A stretch of DNA of 64,000 nt from Dryococelus australis (Eukaryota > Arthropoda > Insecta > Phasmatodea > Phasmatidae), in assembly GCA_029891345.1 (NCBI GenBank), contig CM057006.1, positions 42,941,056-43,005,055 of the forward strand. The letters are read 5' to 3'. The notes under the pieces are model-generated. The model searched no databases. It saw nothing but the letters and a program-made list of their open reading frames with translations, and was not told the DNA's origin. Both the position numbers and the translations under genes were made by a program. This document shows, in pieces, positions 34,090 to 43,412 of the stretch (position 1 is the first letter of the stretch; each line of letters opens with the position of its first letter).

Positions 34090-34531
34090 TATAATCCATT
34101 CACGGTTACTTCAGCCTTTTCTGAAGCCCTGCTATAGTTCTACTTCCAGGATATTCCTCCGCCTCGTACAAATTAAGCTTAACCAAGCCTGCGGAGAATT
34201 ACACCAGAGGGACAACGCACCGCATTCGTGCGCACGTCTGTGCAACAGTATTTTGTATAATGACTATTTCTCACTAGGCGCTACTAGACTCACTAGGCGT
34301 GTTTACTCACTGTTTTTTAATTCAAATTATTTATAAATGAAGCATTATAATTTATAAATAAAATATGAATAACGTTTCAATTTAACAGGAAAAAAAGTAG
34401 CATTTATGAACACAAGTATAAAACGCTTGTGATACAGGGCGTACTTAGGAAATATCTAAATACGTCGTACATGGGGAGATTTTTCAAAGGTTTGATTCAA
34501 AAAGGCCGAAGAAACATGTGAATGGACTATA
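34090..34531 (+). mobile_element. family H MITE, copy 2
   Basis: The left end TATAATCCATTCACGGTTAC and the right end, read inverted, TATAGTCCATTCACATG form a terminal repeat with a subterminal CTTC.GCCTTTT. The CATTCACG core resembles the A/B terminal repeat. Its right terminus TGGACTATA runs straight into A copy 7 (TATAGGCTG), the two sharing TA bases at the junction. Non-coding. Confidence 0.65.
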
Positions 34532-35210
34532 TAGGCTGTTCACGGTAAAATGAGCATTTTTGAAAATCCTGCACAAGATCTACTTGTATACACGTTGCGT
34601 ATTCTTCCGTCTTATGTAAAATTAACATTTCCATAGGCCTCATCACTTCTTTCCTGGGGAGCGCGGTGGTCGAGCGGTTAGCACGCTCGCCTCCCACCAA
34701 GGCGAACCGGGTTCAATCCCCGGTCGGGTTACCGGATTTTCGCATGTGGGAATCGTGCCGGACGATGCCGTTGGTCGACGGGTTTTCTCGGGGATGTCCA
34801 GTTTCTCCCTCCCTTTCATTCCGGCGCTGCTCCATACTCACCATCACCCTCATCGGCTATCAAGACCTCGCTGTCAAGAGCCGACCAAATCTCTTCACTC
34901 ATTTCCTTCCTGCGTCGGTCAAATGAAACTGTGAAACTATTAAGAAAGTAAATGCTTTACAAATTTGTCCATTTTTACATTTCGATGAATTGAAAAAAAA
35001 AAAAAAGAAAACGAAAGAAATAATTTTATGTTACCAAAAATGGTTACCTGGCACTTTTTATTCGACTTTAAGATATGGAACTACTTTCCATTCTTCGTTA
35101 TCAAGTGGGCGTGTGCCACTCAGTGCGCCCGTTAAAATATGTGCAGGTAGAAGCAGATACATTTTTCAAAAGTTCATTTCAGAAGTGCTCACTTTATCCT
35201 GAACAGCCTT
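34532..35210 (+). mobile_element. family A MITE, copy 7 (forward), split by SINE S1
   Basis: Left part 34532-34655 ends at CATCACTTCTTTCCTG. Right part from about 34912 resumes with TGCGTCGGTCAAATGAAAC. Both ends are present (TAGGCTGTTCACGGTAAAATG and CTCACTTTATCCTGAACAGCC). Confidence 0.9.
34656..34906 (+). mobile_element. SINE family S1 (plus), nested in A copy 7
   Basis: This is the best head in the window: GGGGAGCGCGGTGG, A-box region TCGAGCGGTTAGCACGCTCG, B-box GGGTTCAATCCCCGGTCGGG. The body runs to CAAGAGCCGACCAAATC and CACTCA. It is flanked by similar sequences TTCTTTCCTG (34647-34656) and TTTCCTTCCTG (34902-34912), a probable imperfect target duplication. Open frames here are the SINE read through. 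Confidence 0.93.
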
Positions 35211-35212
35211 TA

Positions 35213-36036
35213 AGCGTTTTTATGAAGCATGGAAAAACGGGGCATGACTAAGGGCGATACTCACTTGCGCGTCAAACGCCCCATCGCCTCTAATGCCTGA
35301 CACTAAGAGTGTGCGGTGTTTTTTTTTTTCTGTCGTACGGCGTGAAACCACGGATCATTATCGGTGACATTATAATTTCACTGTCGGATGTTCTCCGGCA
35401 AAGGTCAGTGCAACCCCTGTACTAGTTGGAAATGCCGTTTTTGGCTGCGTCCTACGGCGTAAAATATCACAGAAGGGAGGAAGATATCTCAAACTGGGGT
35501 TCGGTTTTTCGATAACGAACTGTGGACATATTAAGTGATTTTTTTTATATTTTTTTCCCCCAATAAATGTTTCTTTCATTTCTAACAATTTTTCACTGTA
35601 TTAGTTCTTGAGTATGTTTTCCGAGAGCGTAAATTTTATTAATGCCCAGAGTCATATTTTTCTGAGGTATTTCTGTGACTTGGTTTTTGTCCTACAATTT
35701 TAACTAATGGAAATTGAAACTGTACTGTACTAAATTTTATCATTGTTAACAGAAATAGGTTTGAGTTTCGTATTTGTAGTCCAGAGTTGGGTCCGTAGCG
35801 AAATTTACGTCGGGGTATACGCGTCTTTTTGAAATCAGTCTATAACAATGTCTCGCCTTAGTTGCGTAGGTTTGTATGTAGAAGTGGTTATTTTACTCAC
35901 GTGTAGGTATGTTGGCGACGAACTGGAAAATTTTGGTTGTGTTTTTAACGGCTTGTTAAAAAAGTGGTAGCCAGTGAATTTTTTTTGTCAACAGCTGAGT
36001 AAGGATTGATATAATGTTAGTGCATTAATGCATATA
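35213..36036. other. no gene recognised
   Basis: Contains a GC-richer piece near 35245-35310 resembling the GCGCGTCAA..CCCATCGCC block of repeat F. Otherwise AT-rich. Confidence 0.4.
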
Positions 36037-36245
36037 TAGGCATTTCACGGTAAACTGAGCACTTTTGAAAACCCCGCATAAGATCTAGGCTATCTTGTAC
36101 ATGTAAGATTCCACTATATGTAAGATTGCCATGTGCCTGATTATTTTATTCACGCCTAGGAGAATTGAAACAATTCAATTAATAGAAACGTAAATAATAT
36201 TTAACAACTTGTTAATTCTTACAATTATTTACTTGTTAATCGATA
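36037..36245 (+). mobile_element. family A MITE, copy 8 (left half only)
   Basis: TAGGCATTTCACGGTAAACTG is followed by CCGCATAAGATCTAGG and GATTGCCATGTGCC; homology stops near TTACAATTATTTAC. The right half is absent. Confidence 0.75.
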
Positions 36246-36816
36246 GGTAGGGTTTTAAAGGGCCTCCACTATTGTTATGAGATCACCTCACTCATGAAAA
36301 CAACATGAAAAGGAATGATAGTATTTTGTAAAAGGGTAAGCTAAGAAAATTAATTATAAAAGAGCGAAGAAGATGAACGATTGAAAGAGTAAATAAAGTA
36401 TTTACTGTCCATCTCCAGCAGTTATAAACGTCTCACGACGCATTTACGACATGAGGCCAACGTAAGAAAGGATGGTAAGGAGGGTTAATTATGTTAGAGA
36501 GAAGGAACACACCCGGTCTCACTCTGGCCTCGAGGTAGGACGTCGTCGCACCTGGTCTAGCAGCTGACCTCGCCCCCTATGGACAATCGCCGACTGCCGC
36601 GATGACAATCCCCGCAGCCCGGTCCACTGTTCGCGCCCATCCACGTGTGCGGATTTACGTCATTCATTGTGATTGGCTCCCGTTGTGCACTAGAGGCGGG
36701 GCCTGCTCGTAGTTTGTTGCAATTCTCCATGAATGTCCCCCTGATATTTGCTCGACCCACATTCTCTGGTGTACTTTACACATTGCTATGCCAGTTTATA
36801 CATTCCACTCCTGCTC
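36246..36816. promoter_or_regulatory. GC-rich promoter-like stretch (weak), upstream of the minisatellite
   Basis: At 36667-36705 an inverted CCAAT box (GTGATTGGCTCCC) is followed by a GC-box-like GAGGCGGGGCCTG, in a locally GC-rich, CpG-containing segment (36540-36720). This is the usual pairing in TATA-less promoters. No start site or downstream gene can be assigned, because the minisatellite begins about 110 bp further on. The first part (36246-36500) is AT-rich with nothing recognised. Confidence 0.3.
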
Positions 36817-38018
36817 GTTGTTATGGTTTCTTAGTTTACCTAACTCGTCTGTGGCCTCCTTCACAGGTATTGTTATGGTTTCTTAGTTTACCTAACTCGT
36901 CTGTGGCCTCCTTCACAGGTATTGTTATGGTTTCTTTGTTTACCTAACTCGTCTGTGGCCTCCTTCACGGGTATTGTTATGGTTCCTTAGTTTACCTAAC
37001 TCGTCTGTGGCCTCCTTCACGGGTATTGTTATGGTTTCTAGTTTACCTAACTCGTCTGTGGCCTCCTTCACAGGTATTGTTATGGTTTCTTAGTTTACCT
37101 AACTCGTCTGTGGCCTCCTTCACAGGTATTGTTATGGTTTCTTAGTTTACCTAACTCGTCTGTGGCCTCCTTCACGGGTATTGTTATGGTTCCTTAGTTT
37201 ACCAAACTCGTCTGTGGCCTCCTTCACGGGTATTGTTATGGTTCCTTAGTTTACCTAACTCGTCTGTGGCCTCCTTCACGGGTATTGTTATGGTTTCTTA
37301 GTTTACCTAACTCGTCTGTGGCCTCCTTCACGGGTATTTTTATAGTTCCTTAGTTTACCTAACTCGTCTGTGGCCTCCTTCACAGGTATTGTTATGGTTT
37401 CTTAGTTTACCTAACTCGTCTGTGGCCTCCTTCACGGGTATTGTTATGGTTTCTTAGTTTACCTAACTCGTCTGTGGCCTCCTTCACAGGTATTGTTATG
37501 GTTTCTAGTTTACCTAACTCGTCTGTGGCCTCCTTCACAGGTATTGTTATGGTTTCTTAGTTTACCTAACTCGTCTGTGGCCTCCTTCACAGGTATTGTT
37601 ATGGTTTCTTAGTTTACCTAACTCGTCTGTGGCCTCCTTCACGGGTATTGTTATGGTTCCTTGGTTTACCAAACTCGTCTGTGGCCTCCTTCACGGGTAT
37701 TGTTATGGTTTCTTAGTTTACCTAACTCGTCTGTGGCCTCCTTCACGGGTATTTTTATAGTTCCTTAGTTTACCTAACTCGTCTGTGGCCTCCTTCACGG
37801 GTATTGTTATGGTTCCTTAGTTTACCTAACTCGTCTGTGGCCTCCTTCACGGGTATTGTTATGGTTTCTTAGTTTACCTAACTCGTCTGTGGCCTCCTTC
37901 ACGGGTATTGTTATGGTTTCTTAGTTTACCTAACTCGTCTGTGGCTTCCTTCACGGGTATTGTTATGGTTCCTTAGTTTACCTAACTCGTCTGTGGCCTC
38001 CTTCACGGGTATTGTTTT
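36817..38018. repeat. 52-bp minisatellite, about 23 units
   Basis: The unit reads TATTGTTATGGTTTCTTAG, TTTACCTAACTCGTCTGTGG, CCTCCTTCAC(A/G)GG. Units are over 90 percent alike. Variants include CACAGG or CACGGG, TTTC or TTCC, a shortened TTTCTAG unit (about 37035 and 37501), a CCAAAC unit (about 37200 and 37668) and a TTTTTATAG unit (about 37336 and 37751). Counting units, the variants at 5-8 recur at 14-17, so there is a higher-order duplication of about 9 units (468 bp). The last unit breaks off in TATTGTTTTGACAGG. Confidence 0.97.
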
Positions 38019-38129
38019 GACAGGTGGCGCACAATGGGGCCGTGTGTAACGATACGTTCACACCACATCTTGAAAGCAATGCAAGGCATGGCACTGCTAT
38101 ATTTCCGTCCTTTCCAGTTTTACTGGTTA

Positions 38130-38198
38130 TATGCTAGTAAGTGTGTCCGTTTTTCAAAGGTTTATTTCAAAAGTGCTGCAGTAATCGTGAATAGTATA
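38130..38198 (+). mobile_element. family A MITE, copy 9 (right end only)
   Basis: GTGTGTCCGTTTTTCAAAGG followed by TTATTTCAAAAGTGC and a worn TCGTGAATAGTATA end matches the last 70 bp of family A. Confidence 0.6.
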
Positions 38199-38360
38199 AA
38201 CGATTTCCGTGTCATCTAATGTATGCATGGATGCTAAATCATTAGCGCCATGGTGCATGTTAACACAGTTGATGGATAAGCAACATGCGGGTAGAAGGAA
38301 CGAAACAAGGCTTTCATGTTTAGGATTAACTGGTTCAGTATTTCCGAAGGATTATCCACT

Positions 38361-38640
38361 TACAGGCTGTTCGCTATTGCTGTGTCGAAATTTCGAAATT
38401 AACCTCTGAAAAAAAAAAAACCCTATTCCTGACCGACACAGTGCCACGTTCCCAATGAAGTTGACAGTGAGATAAGAAAACTGTTCCAAATTTCAGCGTT
38501 CTATTAAAATTGCTGGCACCACTGAATTTATTACATTTTTTCTTCATGCACATAAGAGTAAAAATTTGTGTGTAATTAAAATATTTATGCTGCTGACAGT
38601 TTCGCAGCTTCAGTCGATCGACGCATGAAAAATAAAGTTT
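38361..38640 (-). mobile_element. family A MITE, copy 10 (diverged, incomplete)
   Basis: ACAGGCTGTTCGCTATTG then CCAATGAAGTTGACAG, CAAATTTCAGCGTTCTA, TGACAGTTTCGCAGC and GATCGACGCATGAAAAATAAAG correspond to the reversed A order. The last third is missing. Confidence 0.6.
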
Positions 38641-38644
38641 AAAA

Positions 38645-39120
38645 AGCTAAATCCCCACAACTCAAAAGTTAAATATAAGTCTTCAGTTAAGTGTACGAGT
38701 ATAATCATAAAGCTGTAGTTAAACGCCGTACCGTTTAAGACACTTTACGTATAGGGGAGATACAGGGGAAAAAATCTAACTAAAACATGTTTCTATGTAC
38801 TAAATTTCATGCATTTCAGTTCGGTGCTGTAGAAACTACATCGCTGTGACACCCCAGGATGGACAAACGGATAGACTCATCATTTTATTGTTAGCTTATT
38901 GTGTCCCATTGCTGAGCGAGGTCTATACTTATGCCTTCCATTTGTCACGGTATTGAGTCAGACTGAGTTTTAAAAGTGACATAAAATTGAAAATTATTAA
39001 TTTTTTCCCTTCTACCTCTCCTATATGTAAAGTGTCTTAAACGGCACGAGTGACTAAGACTTTATGATTATACTCGTACACTTAACTGAAGACTTGTTTT
39101 AACTTTGTAGTTGTTAGGTT
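38645..39120. mobile_element. element K, MITE with long (about 115 bp) terminal inverted repeats
   Basis: The left arm (38645-38762) and right arm (about 39003-39120) are inverted copies sharing AAGTCTTCAGTTAAGTGTAC, GAGTATAATCATAAAG, CCGTTTAAGACACTTTAC and TATAGG.GAG. The loop contains TGTCCCATTGCTGAGCGAGG, which recalls a short motif common in RTE-type LINEs, from memory. No ORF. The target duplication is unresolved. Confidence 0.8.
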
Positions 39121-39262
39121 TTAATCGTTTTATAACTTAATTTTATTTGCCAGTTCTTTTCTACCTACACTAAAGATTTGTTTTTTGACTGTTGAGTAGT
39201 AGGGTCATAGCTTTTTATAACTTTATTTTTTATTTACCAATCTTTTTTCTACCTACACAGAT
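39121..39262. repeat. degenerate tandem pair, about 80 bp
   Basis: TTATAACTTAATTTTATTTGCC through TTTTCTACCTACAC (from about 39130) and TTATAACTTTATTTTTTATTTACC through TTTTTCTACCTACAC (from about 39215) are adjacent copies. Confidence 0.7.
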
Positions 39263-39524
39263 GTAGGTTGACAACTATCACGCTGAATCTATATATTATT
39301 AATCTTAAAGTCTAATTATCGTAAAACATTAATGACACGTACTTTAAAAAATAATAAGCCGCCAATGAAATGCTTGCGCTAGCTGACTTTACCTGTGGCG
39401 CCATCTAGTTTGTTACAGCCGCCATCTTGAACTTTCTTAATGCGACTCATGTTATCAAAAGGAATCGATAGACACCTTATTTATCAAAATCGGTGCCATA
39501 GGTGCGATGCTACAGTGGAACATC
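39263..39524. other. spacer with one YY1-like motif
   Basis: AT-rich. GCCGCCATCTTGAAC at 39418-39432 is a reverse-strand AAGATGGCGGC match. Confidence 0.45.
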
Positions 39525-39695
39525 CAAAATTTTACATTTACGTGTTAAAATCATAACTCATTCTTTGTTTCGCCGTAGTCGGGTAATAAGTGATCCGACC
39601 TACAACGTGTTCATTTTACGTATTGCGGAGGGATACAAAACTGAGATAAAAGTAGATCCGAAGCAAGGCATTCAAATGTTTTTAACCCTTTCAGT
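39525..39695 (-). mobile_element. family A MITE, copy 11 (partial, diverged)
   Basis: The segment CGTATTGCGGAGGGATAC, AAAGTAGATCCGAAGCAAGG and CATTCAAATG follows the reversed A order; the terminal repeats are gone. Confidence 0.5.
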
Positions 39696-40524
39696 CCCGC
39701 GTTAAATTTATAACTTTGCAATTAAGTAATATTTTTGTTGATGCTTTACTAATCCTGATTCAACTTTTGCTTCATTCATGCAAGCAATGAAATATGTGCT
39801 TGAGATACATTGGGTAAACCACTCACAAATCATGAGCTGCAGAAACGTAAACAAATGACGTTGACGACAGAAAATATACTGACCGCATTCGGCTGTAATC
39901 TTAGTCTACATGTGTAGAGTTCTCGTTATATTTTTCCTTCATCCGCAATATGTCCACTGTAGTGGACACAGGGACTGTGAGGGCTTTAACTAACCGCTAA
40001 CAGACTAGAGAGTACAATGTTATAATTCACCAAATGAAACTCTATATTACTCCACTGATTATTTACTTCACAAATTCCGTGTCTTTATTAAACAGTTATA
40101 TGTCCTTGTGGCGTTAAAATACCATGCACTTTATACGCAGATAACTAGGAGATAGCCATAGGTAGGGGCAGAGATATTTCGCGAAAATATATCCAGACAA
40201 CATAGATTTCAAAACACTGTGGGGTAGCCTAACTTTTTTGTTTGGCTGAAACATGTTCTGGTCCGTATTAACTGTTAACGTACGAATCACGAAGGTACAG
40301 TGTCGGAGTTACGGAATCCTGAGTGGCTCGATCAAATGCGGAAACGACACCAGCAGCCAGTGGAGGTATGGCAGCAGCCGAGGTGTATATATGGTATTGA
40401 AGTCTACTGTGCGCTCCGATTTATTCGCGAAAAATCAGTGGCCCTAGCCATAGGGATTCCGCAACATTCACAGCCCAGGATCGTCTGCAGTGCTCCACGT
40501 TATCGGCTTTCAGAAGTGTTAAGT
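39696..40524. other. no gene recognised
   Basis: AT-rich with short frames. Nothing matched elsewhere. Confidence 0.45.
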
Positions 40525-40765
40525 TGAGGTCGGCGTTGTGCAGTGGTCACACCACTTGTCTCCCAGCATGTCGAACACGGGATCGATTCTCAGGTTGATA
40601 GTCCTGCATTTTACACTTGGGAAAAATTTAGTGGATGTTTTTTGGCCAGTGGGCCTTTTTGAATTTTTGGGTGGGCGCTTCTTTTTCCGATACCCACGAG
40701 TCGTGTCGATGCTCTCTCCGCGCTCCCCACATTTTGAGGCTATTATCCCATGTTATCAGTAATGG
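40525..40765 (+). mobile_element. possible tRNA-derived SINE, third type (S3)
   Basis: GGCGTTGTGCAGTGGTCACAC looks like an A-box region and ACGGGATCGATTCTCAGG like a B-box, in the right order and spacing. It is followed by a body (GATACCCACGAGTCGTG) unlike S1 or S2. Only one copy is in the window, so family status cannot be shown. Confidence 0.4.
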
Positions 40766-40859
40766 TTTCACTCATAGGAAGAAAAAAAAAGGAGGGGGGG
40801 GGGGAGAATTGGAACTCCCCTTCAAGGTATCGTGGACGTGAAACGTGCTCATTGCGTTA

Positions 40860-41538
40860 AGCCCCTGTTACACTGTCAAAATTTTCCTTCAAACTGCCTC
40901 CAATAATAGAGTTGGACGTTTATGGCGTCATCAAAACGTCATAAACACCGCCATATTTGTCTGAGAAAAGTTGGTTGTCTTCAGTTTCCATCAAACATTT
41001 GAAGATTGGACCGGTTCAAAAATTTCTTTGATATTAGACGGTCTCAGCCAATCAGAATTGTGCACAACAAAAATGGACGCCAAGAAACTTTAAAATAACT
41101 AACAATTGCTGGGAACAAAATAGTTATTGAAAATGATTTAAGTTATGTAGAAACTGAATGCTATTTTAAGTGATTGTTGCACATACTATTACGTACTCGG
41201 AGGCATTAGATTTAATTGTGCAGGAAACATCTCTGATAAATAAGATTTGAGTTTATTAAAGAAGCGAACATAAATTACGGAATCCTTTTAATTCCTTCCT
41301 GTAATGGACTATATTGAAAAACAAAACAAAATCTCAGTATTAAAATAATTAGAAAATAATTAAAATTAGGTTCTCCCAGTGAAAAAATTTGACAGTGTGA
41401 CACATTTAAACACATACAAGATTATTTGATAACATTTGTTGGAAGGAAAAATTTGATGGCTGTATTTTGTCTTCAAATTTTATTGTCAATTATAGTTGAA
41501 TATAGTTGAAGGGTAAGATTTGACAGTGTGGCAGGGGC
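40860..41538 (+). mobile_element. element D, copy 2 (PIF/Harbinger-like MITE)
   Basis: It starts AGCCCCTGTTACACTGTC after TTA (40857-40859) and ends GACAGTGTGGCAGGGGC near 41538. It aligns end to end with 12274-12967 in opposite orientation, including CCAATCAGAATTG, ATGGACG.CAAGAAACT, GGAGGCATTA and GCAGGAAACAT. An internal end-like motif (TTTGACAGTGTGACAC) occurs at about 41388-41403. The right flank is TTC rather than TTA, so the duplication is imperfect here. Confidence 0.75.
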
Positions 41539-41942
41539 GTTCGTTATTTTTCTGAGAATAGTGGAGAAGGATTGGTGGTGTGTACCATGGCCCGGCATGC
41601 ACTTCCTGTCCCGTCTTCACACGAGCACAAATATGACGAGGGGGGAAGGGGGGGCGGCAAGTTTTTTACCTTTGCGGCCCTGTGATGGATTGCCCCGGGG
41701 GGGTTAATGCGTGCCTTGGGGTCACGTGACTGCGTTACGGCCAACCGGCGCCCTGCTAGCCCAACCTGGCCATTTCCCCGACGACATGCATCCCTGCTCC
41801 TTCCCCCCCCCCCCCTTATCATCCAACTTTCCTATCGAGTAATATTTTTCCAACACGTCATTCTCTTCGTGCTGTATTGCTTGGCCGGTTTCACAAAGTA
41901 GCAGCGGGTTCGATCCCGGACGACCGCGTTGGATGCGGTTGT
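41539..41942. other. GC-rich patch, no gene recognised
   Basis: 41600-41820 is GC-rich with G and C runs. GCGGGTTCGATCCCGGACG (41908-41926) resembles a tRNA T-arm and B-box but no A-box partner was found. Confidence 0.4.
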
Positions 41943-42284
41943 ATATAGTCCCTTTCCAACTTTCTTGAAGCCATGCTGAAGTTCTACTTCCAGGATATTT
42001 CTCCGCCTCATGCAAACAAACCTTAACCAAGTAAAGAAAATTACTCCATAAGAGCTATTTCTTTACTAGGCATTACCAACACTCCTGTTTTCTCACTTTT
42101 TAAAATTAGTATTAACTATAAATATAATTATGGATGAAATATAAGTGAAAGTTAAATTTTACAAGAAATAACTCTTGTGATTTGACTACATGGTATATTT
42201 ATGAAATAACCAAACACGTTATAGATAGGGTTATTTTTGAAAGATTAGATTTTTAAAATGTGATGAAACAGCGGATTGACTATA
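41943..42284 (+). mobile_element. family H MITE, copy 3
   Basis: TATAGTCCCTTTCCAAC at the left and GCGGATTGACTATA at the right form worn inverted ends. Shared internal blocks with copy 2 are GAAGTTCTACTTCCAGGATAT, TCTCCGCCTC and AACCTTAACCAAG. Confidence 0.6.
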
Positions 42285-42654
42285 CCACGTTTTTTTCCAC
42301 TACTATTTCTCAAAAAAAATTCCGCAGCAGTTTCGTGATAGGAAAACTCCCCATTCCTCGTCCATAAGATCAATATCATGCCTGGTTAACCCTTTGTCGC
42401 GTCGTGCATTACGAAAGACTTGTACTAAAGCGCATATTAACGCGGTTGCCTGCCTAGCATCGGAACTGAGTTGCATCACGTTTGAAATGCGGTATTTCCG
42501 GCGGAATTATTAAACGTGTCTCCGCCGTGTTTACCTGTGAAAAAGAAGGTGTGCCCAGACGCTGATCGAATGGCAGTTTCGTTATACCACGTGTGCTTTT
42601 AATATTATTTTGGGGAGCCGTCTAGCATCGTTTAAAGCAGCTTTTCGAAAATGT

Positions 42655-42960
42655 TTCTCTTGAAAAAACTGACTACTCGGACACGAGCGATACTGCACTG
42701 AAACTTGCTACGCGCTGTGTACCAATGTTGTGATAGGGTCGCCAATTAAATTCCAATATGTAGACGCAGCACGAAGAAACCACTGCGCGCCGGTTCAGAG
42801 TCATGTGGGTAGCGGTTGTGGTGAATTTGATGCACGTGACAGTCTACCAACTCACAACGTTTTATTTAGCTGGAAAAATTATTTATTTATCAAAATTAAA
42901 ATTACGTCTTTGCAGATTAACCTTATACAGGTCAAGAAGGCGCGGGATTCGCTTTAACAA
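42655..42960. repeat. dispersed repeat F, copy 3
   Basis: Matches 3600-3760: GAAACTTGCTAC, GGGTC, GCAGCACGA and GGTTCAGAGTCATG in the same order and spacing. Confidence 0.45.
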
Positions 42961-42982
42961 CCGGCCATATCGTACTGTGACG

Positions 42983-43409
42983 GTATGCTGTTCACGGTAA
43001 AAAAAAAACTTCTGAAAGCCCTGTTTAAGATCTACTTGTGTGCACGCTGCGTGTTCTTCCGCCTTATGTAAAATTAACATTGCCATGGGCCTCTTCACTT
43101 TATTCGTGTGTCTGTCAGGTGAAACTCTGAAATTATTAGAAAAGTAAATATTGTACAAATCTGCTCATTTCTATATCTCGATGCATTAAAAAAAATACAG
43201 AAAGCGCGGGAAATAATTTAAATTATCGCAAATGACAATCTGAAAAATTTCGTTCGACGTTAAGACATGGAACTACTTTCGCCTCCATCGTTACCAACTT
43301 TACTGGGCGCATGTCACTCAGAGCGCCCGTTAAAATATGTGCAGGTAGGGGCAGTGACATTCTTCTAAGGTTAATTTCAAAAGTGACCACTTTATCGTGA
43401 ACAGCCTTT
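42983..43409 (+). mobile_element. family A MITE, copy 12 (forward)
   Basis: Full length and close to the family consensus. An A run replaces part of the left terminal repeat (GTTCACGGTAAAAAAAAAAC). The right end is TTTATCGTGAACAGCCTTTA. The minus-strand frame at 42883-43158 includes the recurring A peptide. Confidence 0.92.
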
Positions 43410-43412
43410 ACT

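Noticed and set aside
34675..34740. Candidate tRNA gene
   Set aside because: The A-box and B-box belong to the S1 SINE head; the sequence continues into the SINE body shared by other copies.
36817..38018. CRISPR-like array
   Set aside because: Units are contiguous 52-bp repeats without unique spacers, in an insect-like genome.
41905..41930. tRNA or SINE from a perfect-looking B-box (GGTTCGATCCC)
   Set aside because: No A-box at the right distance and no SINE body follows.
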